A DNA stretch of 64,000 nucleotides, from positions 5,768,501 through 5,832,500 of the forward strand of contig CP042279.1 in NCBI GenBank assembly GCA_007858575.1, in the 5' to 3' direction. The stretch is from Streptomyces sp. WAC08241 (GTDB lineage: Bacteria; Actinomycetota; Actinomycetes; Streptomycetales; Streptomycetaceae). A program made the translations under genes and the position numbers. Positions 9,896-19,557 of the stretch are shown piece by piece (position 1 is the first letter of the stretch; each line of letters begins with the position of its first letter). The notes under the pieces are model-generated. The model was not told the DNA's origin, searched no databases, and saw nothing but the letters and a program-made list of their open reading frames with translations.

Positions 9896-10208
9896 GGTAC
9901 GAGCACGCGGGCGGGCGGGCGGCGGGCGGCTCCGGCCGCCCCGAACACACGGTGCCGCCCGCCGGCGTGCGCCCCGGCGATCGATTCCGGTTGAACAAGT
10001 GAACTGTGGGGACCCCGAAGGGGTTGGAAACCACGGCAAGTTGGGTAAAAACGCTGCGAGTCGTCCGGCGTCCGTGGTTCTCTCGCTCCTGTCAGAGACA
10101 GCCCTCGGACCGTGTGTGGACCCGAGCCGGCGATTCCCCACTCCCGTTGAAATCCTTCACCGGGGCGCCCCCGGCCCACCCGTCAAACCGTGTTTGCGGA
10201 GCCGACCC
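9896..10208. other. Intergenic stretch without a recognised gene
   Basis: About 310 bases between the hairpin and the DUF2617 gene. The first part is extremely G+C-rich. The second half is less so and probably contains the promoter for the downstream gene, though no clear −35/−10 pair stands out. I see no credible ORF or RNA gene. Confidence 0.4.
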
Positions 10209-10727
10209 ATGCTCACCACCCTGAAGACCTCCTACACCGATACGCGCGCGGCCGACCTGGCCTGGGCGCTCGGGCGCGAGCCGCTGCCCGCCCTCGCCGT
10301 CCTCGACCTCGAACTCTCCGGCGCCAAGCTCCAGTTGAGGCTGCTCGGCGCCTCCCACCAGGTCCTCCTGGAGGAGGAGGGACGCACCTGTTCGGAAACC
10401 GTGGCGTGCATGCCCGGCAGCAGCACCCCGCTCCCGCTCGGCGTCTCCAAGCGCGTCGGCGGCTGGGAGTACGAATTCGCCGCGCGCGTCGAGACGCTCT
10501 CGGACGGCTCCTTCGCGGGCCGCGCCCAGGAGTTGCTCGCGCTCGTCGCCGACCATCCCCACGGACTCGCCGGCACCTTCCCCGGCTCCCCGCACGCCTT
10601 CACCGCCCTCCTCGCCCAGCGGCACGAGGGACAGGTGCGGTGGCGCACCTGGCACGCCTACCCGCAGGAGGGGCAGTTGGTCGTGACCAGGACCAGGGTC
10701 GGCGTGCGCATGCCCGCCGCACTCTGA
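10209..10727 (+). CDS. DUF2617 family protein
   Basis: An intact 172-residue protein from ATG 10209. It has the look of the actinobacterial DUF2617 family: a small alpha/beta protein with no signal peptide or membrane span, starting MLTTLKTSYTDTRA, with a conserved core around WEYEFAARVETL and a basic C-terminus. No enzymatic motif is visible and the family has no established function. It lies 73 bases upstream of the aminopropyltransferase-like gene on the same strand and may share a transcript with it, as the two are neighbours in other Streptomyces as far as I recall. Confidence 0.7.
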   Translation: MLTTLKTSYTDTRAADLAWALGREPLPALAVLDLELSGAKLQLRLLGASHQVLLEEEGRTCSETVACMPGSSTPLPLGVSKRVGGWEYEFAARVETLSDGSFAGRAQELLALVADHPHGLAGTFPGSPHAFTALLAQRHEGQVRWRTWHAYPQEGQLVVTRTRVGVRMPAAL

Positions 10728-10800
10728 TGCGCCCCCGAAAGCCCCATGTGCACCCGTGCGGGTGACGAGGGGCGCTCGGGCCGCGACGTAGCGTTACCGC

Positions 10801-12455
10801 ATGATCGAGCCGACCGTGACCACGCGACCCCAGGAGCGGGTGGGGCGGGCGCCCGCGCGGCGGCCCGTCCGGCCGCGCGAGGCGGTGCGGTTCCCGGTCC
10901 TCGCGGTGGTCTTCGTCTGCGCCGCCTGCGGCCTGGTCTACGAGCTCGAACTGGTGGCGCTCTCCTCGTACCTGATCGGGGACTCGGTCACCCAGGCCTC
11001 CGTCGTGCTCTCCGTGATGGTCTTCGCGATGGGTCTCGGCTCGCTCCTCGCCAAGCGGCTGCGCTGCCGCGCCGCCGTCGGCTTCGGCCTGGTCGAGGCC
11101 GCGCTCGCGCTGATCGGCGGCTGCTCGGCGATGGTGCTGTACGCGGCCTTCGCCTGGTTCGGCGAGTCGCGGTACGTGGTCGTGGCGTTCTCGCTCGCGA
11201 TCGGGGTTCTCATCGGCGCGGAGATCCCCTCCTGATGTCGCTGATACAGCGGACCGGAGGAAGGGGGCGCCCGGGGAGCAGGACGACGCGGCCGGGACGG
11301 TCGCCGACTCTTCGCCGCCGACTACGTCGGCGCGCTGGTCGGCGGCCTCGCCTTCCCGTTCCTGCTGCTGCCCTGGCTCGGCCAGCTCACCGGCGCGCTC
11401 GTCACCGGCGCGGTGAACGCCGTGGCGGGCGGCGGGCTCGTCCTCTTGGTGTTCCGCCGCGACCTGACCGCCCGCTCCCGGGCCCTGCTCCTCGCCGTGA
11501 ACCTGGGCGTCCTGGCCGTCTCGCCACCGCGACCGTCCTCGTCGACGACTTCGAACAGGCCGCGCGCCGGGCCGTGTACGGGGAGCACGTGCGGGTCGCC
11601 GTCCACACCGACCTCCAGGAGGTCGTGGTCACCGGGGGCCCGGAGGGCCGCCCGACCTGTTCCTCGACGGCCGGCTCCGGGTCTCCGGCGAGGACGAGTA
11701 CCGCTACCACGAGGCGCTCGTCCACCCCGCGATGAACGGCCCGCACGCGCGCGTCCTCGTCGTCGGCGGCGGGGACGGGATGGCCGCCCGCGAGGTGCTG
11801 CGCCACCCGGGCGTCCGGGCCGTGACCGTCGTGGAGCTCGACCCCGGGGTCGTCCGCCTCGCCCGCACCGATCCGGCCCTCGCCCGGCTCAACGGGCGGG
11901 CGTTCCGCGACCCGCGCGTCCGGGTGGTCCACGAGGACGCCTTCCACTGGCTGCGGGGCGCCGCCGACCGGGTGCGGGAACGTTACGACGTGGTGATCTC
12001 CGACCTGCCCGACCCCGGGATCACCCCCAGCACCAAGCTGTACTCGGAGGAGTTCTACGGGCTCGTGGCCCGCGTCCTCGACCGGTCCGGGCGGTTCGCC
12101 GTCCACGCCGGCTCGGTCACCGACCGGCCCCACACCTACTGGACGGTCGACTCCACCCTGCGCGCCGCCGGCTTCGCGACCCGGCCCTACAGCGCGAGCG
12201 GCTGCACCCCGGCTTCGCCGCGGGCCCCGACCGCGCCGACCGCGCCGCCGGTACGGGCCCCGGGCCCTGCGACTGGGGCTTCCTCCTGGCCGTCCCCGGC
12301 GACCGGCCGCCCGTCCTCGGCCTCGACCCCGACGGGCCCCGGCCGCGCTCGCTCGACGCGGACGCCCTGGCGGCCGACGCCCGCCGCGCCGAACGGACCC
12401 GGGTGCCCAGGCCCCGCCCTCCTCGACGCTGGTGCACCCGCGGTACGGCGACTGA
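10801..12455 (+). CDS. Membrane-anchored polyamine aminopropyltransferase-like (spermidine synthase) protein
   Basis: Two parts are visible. The N-terminal half has several hydrophobic spans (from VLAVVFVCAACGLVYELEL through the region near 11410). The C-terminal half is a spermidine-synthase fold: LVVGGGDGMAAREVLRH binds the decarboxylated AdoMet-type cofactor, VVELDPGVVRLAR follows, and VVISDLPDP is the catalytic acidic motif. The family (membrane-bound SpeE-like proteins) transfers aminopropyl groups, but members with this architecture are poorly characterised. Breaks lie near 11235–11330, 11520, 11650, 12205 and 12415. The continued frame ends STLVHPRYGD at 12453–12455. These are probably sequencing indels. 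Confidence 0.75.
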
Positions 12456-12552
12456 GGGCGGGGCACTCCCGGTACGGCGACCGAGGGGCGGGGGCCTCCG
12501 GCGCGGGGCGAACAGGCGACGTAGGGCCCCGGTCTGAGTAGGCTCGGCTCCC

Positions 12553-13472
12553 ATGGAGCATGAGGTGTTCGTCCCGGTACCGGCCGAGGCCCTGCGCGCG
12601 ACGCTCACGGACCCGGCCCGCGTGGTGCGCTGCGTGCCCGGTCTCCAGCGCGACGCCGACGCGGAGGGGGACCCCTCGGGGCCGGCTCAAGGTCCGGATC
12701 GGCGGCCACACCATCACCTACCGGGGTGCGCTGCGGATCGTCGAGCGGGACGGCGCCATCACCTACGAGGGCGAGGGCGCCGAGGTCCGGGGCAAGGGCG
12801 CGGCGGAGCTGTCGCTCACCGTGGTCCTCACCCCGGTGGCCGAGGGCACGAACCTGAGCTTCACGGGCGCCCTGTCGGCGACCGGCCGGCTGGCCGACGA
12901 GACGGACGGGACCCGGGCCGCGACGGGCGCCCGCCTGCTCGACCGGTTCGTGGAGGCGCTGGTGGGGAGGCGGGGCGCCCTGGAGGGGCGCGCGGGTGCC
13001 GGTGCCGTCGCCGGTCCCGTACGCGACGCGCCTGACGTACCCGACGTACTCGGCGTGCCCGACGTGCCCGACGTGCCCGACGGCGAAGGCGCCGACCGGC
13101 TCGACGACGACAACCGGCTCGACGACAACGACGGTGTCGACGACGGCGTGGAGGAGCCCGACGCCCGTGGCTCCGTCTTCGACGCGCCGGTGCCGCCCCC
13201 GCCCTCGACCCCCTCGCCGACGAGGGCTTCGGGGACGTGCCGGTCGAGTTCCCCGCCCCGCAGCCCGCCGCCGAGGCCGCCCACGCGCGCCGGACCATGA
13301 TCGGCCGGAGCGCCGAGGAGGTCGACCACGCGCCGCCGCGCGGCCGGTACGCCCCGTCCCCGCCCCCGAGACGGGCAGCGCCGGGGCCACCCTGCGCTGG
13401 ATCGCCCCGGCCGCGGCCCTCGCGCTCGCCTCCGCCGTCGTCGTGGGTCGGGCCCTGCGGCGCCGCCGCTGA
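12553..13472 (+). CDS. SRPBCC/CoxG-like lipid-binding-fold protein with C-terminal membrane anchor
   Basis: The N-terminal ~150 residues have the SRPBCC (CoxG-like) pattern: VFVPVPAEALRATLTD and VVRCVPGL, then strands around VRIGGHTITYRGALRI and a helix TGARLLDRFVEALV. A long Asp/Val/Pro-rich linker with DVPDV repeats follows (about 13020–13140), then a single membrane helix at LRWIAPAAALALASAVVVG with an Arg-rich end. CoxG-like proteins help assemble or anchor molybdenum CO-dehydrogenase-type enzymes, but no such enzyme is encoded nearby, so the partner is unknown. Frame breaks occur near 12675, 13200 and 13370. ATG 12553 begins MEHEVFVPVPAE, a normal family start. Confidence 0.7.
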
Positions 13473-13540
13473 GCACCCGCTCGGCGGCGCCGCCGAAACG
13501 GTCGGCCGCGTTCCGTGCTCCACGGGCTTAGGGTCGAAGC

Positions 13541-14329
13541 GTGAGCATGCAGACGCGACTGACGGCGGGCGACGCCGAGTTGACCATCAACCCCGACAAC
13601 GGCTGCCGGATCGAGGGCCTGCGCATCGGCGGCACCGAGGTGCTGCGCCAGGGCGAGCGGTACGGAAGCTTCCCGATGGTGCCCTGGTGCGGGCGGACCG
13701 AGAACGGGCGCTTCCGCAACGGCGCCACCACCCATCAGCTCCCGGTCAACGCGCCCCCGCACGCCATCCACGGCACCGTCCGCGACCTCGCCTGGAAGAC
13801 CGCCCGTGCCTCCGCGACCGAGGCCGTCCTCGTCTGCGAGCTGGGCGACCCCTGGCCGTACGGGGGCCGGGTCACCCAGGTCTTCGAGCTGGCCGAGGAC
13901 TCCCTCACCCTCCGCTTCGGCGTCGAGGCCTACGACGACTCGTTCCCGGCCCAGGCCGGCTGGCACCCGTGGTTCCTGCGCAACCTCGGGCGGGGCGGGC
14001 AGGACGTACGGGTCGACTTCGCGCCCGCCTGGCAGGAGGAGCGCGGCGCGGACCACCTTCCCACCGGCCGCCGGATCGACCCCTCCCGGCCCCTGGGACG
14101 ACTGCTTCGGCATGCCCGGCGGCGTCGACGTGACCCTCACCTGGCCGGAGGAGCTGGAGCTGAGGGTCACCAGCCGCACCGAGTGGGTCGTGCTCTACGA
14201 CGAGCAGGCGGAGGCGGTCTGCGTCGAGCCGCAGTCCGGCCCCCGAACGGCCTCAACACCCACCCGCGCCTGGTCACCCCGATCGACCCCCTGGAGGTCG
14301 GGAGCACCTGGAGCTGGCGCCGCCCCTGA
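13541..14329 (+). CDS. Aldose 1-epimerase family protein
   Basis: A galactose-mutarotase-fold protein of about 263 residues. Family landmarks are MVPWCGRTENGRF, the His-bearing segment HAIHGTVRDLAW, GWHPWFLR with a second conserved His, and DDCFGMPG near the C-terminus. These enzymes interconvert alpha and beta anomers of hexoses or act on hexose-6-phosphates; the exact sugar is not evident. GTG 13541 (with an in-frame ATG at 13547) is a suitable start. Two single-base breaks, near 14085 and 14240, are bridged by conserved sequence. It precedes pyrE by only 26 bases on the same strand, so the two may be co-transcribed. Confidence 0.8.
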   Translation: MSMQTRLTAGDAELTINPDNGCRIEGLRIGGTEVLRQGERYGSFPMVPWCGRTENGRFRNGATTHQLPVNAPPHAIHGTVRDLAWKTARASATEAVLVCELGDPWPYGGRVTQVFELAEDSLTLRFGVEAYDDSFPAQAGWHPWFLRNLGRGGQDVRVDFAPAWQEERGADHLPTGRRIDPSRPLGRLLRHARRRRRDPHLAGGAGAEGHQPHRVGRALRRAGGGGLRRAAVRPPNGLNTHPRLVTPIDPLEVGSTWSWRRP

Positions 14330-14355
14330 CCAGCGGGCCCCTTAAGCTCGTGGCC

Positions 14356-14892
14356 ATGACTGACGTACGCGCTGAGCTGCTCCAGCAGATCAAGGACAAG
14401 GCCGTGGTGCACGGCAAGGTGACCCTCTCCTCGGGTCTGGAAGCCGACTACTACATCGACCTGCGCCGGATCACGCTGGACGGCGAGGCCGCCCCGCTGG
14501 TGGTCAGGTCATGCTCGACCTCACGGCCGACCTGGACTTCGACTGCGTCGGCGGTCTGACCCTGGGCGCCGACCCGGTCGCCACCTCGATGCTGCACGCC
14601 TCCGCCGCGCGCGGCAGCGCCTGGACGCCTTCGTCGTGCGCAAGGCGCAGAAGGCGCACGGCATGCAGCGCCGCATCGAGGGCGCGGACGTCAAGGGCCG
14701 CCGCTGCCTCGTCGTCGAGGACACCTCGACCACCGGCGGCTCGCCGCTGACCGCCGTCGAGGCCGTCCGCGAGGCGGGCGGCGAGGTCGTCGCCGTGGCG
14801 ACGATCGTGGACCGGGGGCCTCCGGTGCCATCGCCGGGGCGGGGCTGCCGTACCTCACCGGCTACCACCTGGGCGACCTCGGCCTGGCGTAA
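14356..14892 (+). CDS. pyrE: Orotate phosphoribosyltransferase
   Basis: PyrE makes orotidine 5'-phosphate from orotate and PRPP in pyrimidine synthesis. The sequence has ELLQQIKDKAVVHGKVTLSSG and ADYYIDLRRITL at the N-terminus, GGLTLGADPVATSM in the middle, and the PRPP-binding signature VVEDTSTTGGS at about 14713–14745. The length (about 179 residues once repaired) fits bacterial PyrE. Breaks near 14505, 14620 and 14815 shift the frame, but conserved residues continue through each, so I treat them as read errors in a gene needed for prototrophy. The continued frame ends GDLGLA with TAA at 14890–14892. Confidence 0.88.
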
Positions 14893-14958
14893 CTGCCGCG
14901 AAGTCGTGACGTAGGTCCCGGGTCGGGGGTAGAACGGCTCTGACCTGCGCTTTTTCAG

Positions 14959-14990
14959 GGGCGGGGTGTTTCACGTGAAACACCCCGCCC
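14959..14990. promoter_or_regulatory. parS centromere-like site (ParB binding) within a 32-bp perfect palindrome
   Basis: The centre of this palindrome is GTTTCACGTGAAAC (14968–14981), which matches the Streptomyces parS consensus exactly and extends to TGTTTCACGTGAAACA. The flanks GGGCGGGG and CCCCGCCC extend pairing to 16 bp per arm. Chromosomal parS sites bind ParB for origin segregation during sporulation and cluster around oriC. The same palindrome could also form an RNA hairpin acting as a terminator for pyrE. The site lies in the 216-base gap between pyrE and fba, well placed for ParB not to disturb coding. Confidence 0.88.
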
Positions 14991-15108
14991 TCGGCGTGCC
15001 GGGCCCATGGGAGCCCGGACGAGAGTCTAAGGATGGGGCGACGATGACGTCGCCCCCAGGTCAGGGACAGCAACAGCACACACCCCGCACATCACAAGGA
15101 GCGGACGA

Positions 15109-16132
15109 ATGCCCATCGCAACCCCCGAGGTCTACAACGAGATGCTCGACCGGGCGAAGGCAGGCAAGTTCGCCTACCCGGCCATCAACGTGACCTCGTC
15201 CCAGACCCTGCACGCTGCTCTGCGCGGCTTCGCGGAGGCCGAGAGCGACGGCATCATCCAGATCTCGACCGGCGGTGCCGAGTTCCTGGGCGGTCAGTAC
15301 AACAAGGACATGGTCACGGGCGCCGTCGCCCTGGCCGAGTTCGCGCACATCGTCGCCGCGAAGTACGACATCACGGTCGCCCTGCACACCGACCACTGCC
15401 CGAAGGACAAGCTGGACGGCTACGTCCGTCCGCTGCTCGACGTCTCCGCCGAGCGCGTCGCCCGGGGCGACAACCCGCTGTTCCAGTCGCACATGTGGGA
15501 CGGTTCCGCCGAGACCCTCGCGGACAACCTGGCCATCGGCCAGGAGCTGCTCGCGAAGGCCGCCGCCGCCAAGATCATCCTTGAGGTCGAGATCACCCCG
15601 ACCGGCGGCGAGGAGGACGGCGTCACCCACGAGATCAACGACGAGCTGTACACCACCGTCGACGACGCCATCCGCACCGCCGAGGCCCTGGGCCTGGGCG
15701 AGAAGGGCCGCTACCTGCTCGCCGCGTCCTTCGGCAACGTGCACGGCGTCTACAAGCCGGGCAACGTCGTGCTCCGCCCCGAGCTGCTCAAGGACCTCCA
15801 GGCCGGCGTCGCCGCGAAGTTCGGCAAGGCCGACCCGTTCGACTTCGTCTTCCACGGCGGCTCGGGCTCCACGGCCGAGGAGATCGCCACCGCCCTGGAG
15901 AACGGCGTCGTGAAGATGAACCTCGACACCGACACCCAGTACGCCTTCACCCGTCCGGTCGTGGACCACATGTTCCGCAACTACGACGGTGTCCTGAAGG
16001 TCGACGGCGAGGTCGGCAAGAAGTCCACCTACGACCCGCGCACCTGGGGCAAGCTGGCCGAGGCGGGCATGGCCGTCCGCGTGACCGAGGCGTGCGCCGC
16101 GCTGCGCCTCGACCGGCACCAAGCTGAAGTAA
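15109..16132 (+). CDS. fba: Class II fructose-bisphosphate aldolase
   Basis: Zinc-dependent aldolase of glycolysis and gluconeogenesis, reversibly cleaving fructose 1,6-bisphosphate. ATG 15109 follows an AAGGAG ribosome site and begins MPIATPEVYNEML. Metal and catalytic regions are visible at ALHTDHCPKD, LLAASFGNVHGVYKPG and FHGGSGSTAEEI, with MNLDTDTQYA near the end. Codon use is extremely biased, as expected for a highly expressed gene. An extra C near 16108 distorts the last residues; the expected ending is ACAALRSTGTKLK with TAA at 16130–16132. The length of about 340 residues is normal. A strong hairpin follows. Confidence 0.95.
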
Positions 16133-16146
16133 GCGTGTAGGGCGAG

Positions 16147-16176
16147 GCCCGGCACCCCGCTCCCGGGGTGCCGGGC
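16147..16176 (+). terminator. Intrinsic terminator-like hairpin after fba
   Basis: A 13-bp perfect stem (GCCCGGCACCCCG at 16147–16159, CGGGGTGCCGGGC at 16164–16176) with a 4-nt loop sits 15 bases past the fba stop. Confidence 0.75.
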
Positions 16177-16211
16177 CCTTCGCGTGCCGACGAGGAGGGT
16201 GAGAGGGCCTG

Positions 16212-17370
16212 ATGTACGACTTCGACCGGGAGATCGACCGGCGCGGGACCTGGTCCGTCCAGTGGGACGGGATCGCGGACCGCTTCGGCGTGCCCGACCT
16301 GCTGCCCTTCACCATCTCCGACATGGACTTCGCCTCCCCGCCGGAGGTCCTCGCCGCCCTGCGCGAGCGCGTCGGCCACGGGGTCTTCGGCTACACGGAC
16401 TGGCGGCTCGGCGACTTCCGCGAGGCGATACGCCACTGGTACGCGACCCGGTACGACACCGCGATCGACCCGGACTCCCTGGTGTACGCGCCTCCGTGCT
16501 CAACCAGCTTTCGCAGCTCCTGCGGATGTGGACCGCGCCCGGCGACGGCGTGGTCGTCCACACCCCCACGTACGACGGCTTCCGCAAGGCCGTGACCGGG
16601 CTCGGGCGCGAGCTGCGCGGGGTCCCGGTCGGGGACGCGGAGGCCCTGGAGCGCGAGCTGGCCCGGCCGGACAGCCGGATGCTGCTGCTCTGCTCCCCGC
16701 ACAACCCGACCGGCCGGGTGTGGACGGAGGCGGAGCTGACCGCCTTCGCGGAGCTGGCCGAGCGGCACGGTGCGAGCGTCGTCAGCGACGAGATCCACGC
16801 GGACCTGACCGGCGAGAGCCACCGGCACGTGCCGTGGACCCGGATCGCCGAGCGGGGCCGGGGGCGCCGCTGGGCGCTGGTCACCTCGGGCACCAAGGCC
16901 TTCAACTTCCCCGCGCTCTCCGGCTCGTACGGGATCGTGGGCGACCCCGACGAGCGCGAGGCGTTCGTGCGGCGCATGGAGACCGGCGAGGGCTCGCCTC
17001 GCCCGCCGTGCTCTCGCTGACCGCCCACATCGCCGCGTACCGGCACGGCGCGGCCTGGCTGGACGAACTGCGCGGCTACGTCGCGGGCACGATGGAGCTG
17101 GTCCGGGAGCGGTTGGCCGAGGGCCTTCCCGGGGTGGTCTGGGAGCCCCCGCAGGCCGGCTACCTGGCCTGGATCGACCTGCGGCCCCTCGGGATCGAGG
17201 AGACCCGGCTCCAGGAGGAGCTGGTGACGGCGGAGAAGGTCGCGATCATGCCGGGCGGGACGTACGGCACGCCGGGCTTCGTCCGGCTGAACGTGGGCTG
17301 CCCCCGGAAGAAGGCGGAGCGGGGCGTGGAGGCCCTGGTCAGGACGGCCGGGCGGCTGCGGAGGAGCTGA
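16212..17370 (+). CDS. MalY/PatB-type PLP enzyme (cystathionine beta-lyase-like aminotransferase)
   Basis: A fold type I PLP enzyme of about 386 residues. The MalY/PatB signature appears at the N-terminus (DLLPFTISDMDFASPPEV). It is followed by CSPHNPTGRVW, VVSDEIHADL, and the PLP lysine in TSGTKAFNFPAL. Family members are C–S beta-lyases that cleave cystathionine or related thioethers, some with regulatory side roles; the substrate here is unknown. Breaks near 16492 and 16993 are bridged by conserved residues. ATG 16212 follows GAGGAGGGTGAGAGG. It follows fba but is separated from it by a hairpin, so it probably has its own transcript. Confidence 0.8.
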
Positions 17371-17506
17371 AGGGGCGTCGGGCGGCGGGGCCGGCCGGCC
17401 CGCGGAGGCGATACCGGGGGCGGAGTGTCGCAGGCGTGTTCTAGTCTTCGTGCACCGTGCCCCGCTCTGAGGGCCGGAGACCATGGTTTTCTGGGGGTCT
17501 TTCATC

Positions 17507-19464
17507 GTGCGCAAGCGCACTCTCTCCGCCGCGACCTCGCTCGCGGTCCTCTTCGCCTCTGCGGTACTCGTCGCGGGCCCGGCCGGACCGGCTGCCGCGG
17601 ACGCGGTCGTACCGCTGAACGTGGAAACGGTCGGTGACATGGTCATCGACGACGTCCACAAGCACCTCTACTTCAGTGACACGTACAAGAACCGCATCGT
17701 CGTCACCGACCTGAACGGCACGTTCCTCAAGGCCGTCGACAACCTTCCCTACGTCCGCGACCTCGACCTGTCGGACGACTCGGCCACGTTGTACGCGGCG
17801 GTGTCCGGCGGCGACAAGATCGTCGCCATCGACACCGCGCAGACCGTCGTCACCGCCGAGTACGCGACCGGCGGGGCAGCCGGCCTCGACCGTCACGGCC
17901 GCCGGCGGCCGCCTCTGGTTCGGCTACGGGGAGAACTGGGACTCGGACCTCGGCTCGGTCGACCTGACCACGCCGACCCCGACGGTCTCCCTGAAGCTCT
18001 CGGCGGGCGCCGACTGGTCCTCGCCGCCCGCGGTCCACACCGATCCGGCGGCGCCCGACACGCTCGTCGCCGCCGACGGCGCCATCAGCTCGGGCCCGAT
18101 CGTCGTGTACGACACCGCGTCGGGCACGCCGGTCGTCCGCACCTCCGCCGAGCGCCAGGGGTTCGTGAAGGACCTGGACTTCGCCCCCGACGGCAAGAGC
18201 ATCGTCGCGGCGGACCGGGTCACCTCGCTGACCCGGCTCAGCCTGACCGACCTCTCCGAGCTGGAGCACTTCCCGGTGTCCTGGTCCGCGGAGGGCGTGG
18301 ACGTCGCCCCGGACGGGACCGTGGCCGCAGCGACGGACGACCGCGACGACGTGGGCGACATCTTCGTCTTCGCCGGCGGGTCCAAGGCCCCCGCGAGCGT
18401 CCGGGACACGCGGTCCTGGATGGTGCCCCGCGCGATGGCCTGGGCCTCCGACAGCACCTGTCTCTCGTCCCGGCGCAGACGCCGGGCCAGTCGGAGCACA
18501 CGCTCCGGGTCTTCTCGACGCCGAAGTACCACACCACCAGCGTCACGGCGAAGGCCCCGGCCACGGTGGCCGTCCTCAAGCCGGTCACCCTCTCCGGCAC
18601 GGTCGCCTCCACCCTGCCGCTGCCGGCCGGCACGCCGGTCACGGTCACGCGGTACGACGCCGACTTCCCGAAGGGCAAGGTGGTCGGGACGGCGAAGCTC
18701 GGGGCGAAGGGCGCGTTCTCGTTCTCCGACACCCCGACGGCGGCCGGAGGCATCAAGTACTGGGTGACGTACAAGGGCGACGCCCGGCACGCCCCTCCAG
18801 CGGCTCGGCCGTCGTCAAGGTGACGCCGTTCAAGACGTACCTGAAGCTGGACCGGCACGGCAGCACCGTCAACTACAACACCAGCGTGACGTACACGGCC
18901 TCCCTCGGCTGGTCGTACCGCAACCGCGTGGTGGAGATCTGGGCCGACCCGTACGGCCCCGAGCCGAAGCGGCTGCTCAAGCGCGGCACGGTCAACTCCG
19001 CCGGCAAGCTGTCGGTGGCGCTCAAGATGACCCGTGACACCTACGTGTCCGCGGTCTTCGCCGGCGACACCCGTTCCGGCGCGGCCGTCGCCACGTCCGC
19101 GGTGAACACGCGGGCCGGCGTGACGACCGCGCTCTCCCGCCACTACAAGTGGACGAAGATCGGCGGCACCTGGTACCAGACGTACCACCAGACCACCGAC
19201 CCGCTGGTCACGGCGTGGCACAACCCGTACCCGGGCCGGAAGACCCGGTACGAGCTCCAGGTCTGGTACGCGGGCGCCTGGCGCTACGGCGCCACGGACC
19301 TGGTCACGCTGAACCGCGGCGGCATGGCGTACATCGCCTTCGAGGGCGACGGCGCGGCCGGCTACCGCTGCCGGATCCGCACGTCGTACATCGACGACGT
19401 GTCCGGCGACCGCGTGAACAGCACCGTCCACGGCGCGTGGAAGTACTTCGACTTCACCCGCTGA
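17507..19464 (+). CDS. Secreted beta-propeller (YncE/WD40-like) protein with C-terminal Ig-like domains
   Basis: A Sec signal peptide (RKRTLSAATSLAVLFASAV, then AGPAGPAAADA) precedes four or more propeller-type repeats (DMVIDDVHKHLYFSDT, VRDLDLSDDSATLYAA, FVKDLDFAPDGKSIVAA, GVDVAPDGTVAAATDD). The C-terminal half has beta-sandwich repeats of the kind KPVTLSGTVASTLPL and TYKGDARHA. Exported proteins with this layout are common in Streptomyces and have no settled function. GTG 17507 gives a conventional signal peptide; an upstream ATG at 17483 would add eight hydrophobic residues. Breaks lie near 17875, 18415, 18465 and 18795. Stop is TGA at 19462–19464. Confidence 0.72.
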
Positions 19465-19557
19465 TCTTCACCCGCCGATCCGGATCCGCGCGATCCCGGG
19501 GCCCCGTCCGCCGCTTCCGGCGGGCGGGGCCCCGCCGTTCGCGGGACCATACGGGCA

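Noticed and set aside
14959..14990. Plain transcription terminator only
   Set aside because: The central 14 bp match parS exactly, which chance hairpins would not; a terminator role may be additional.
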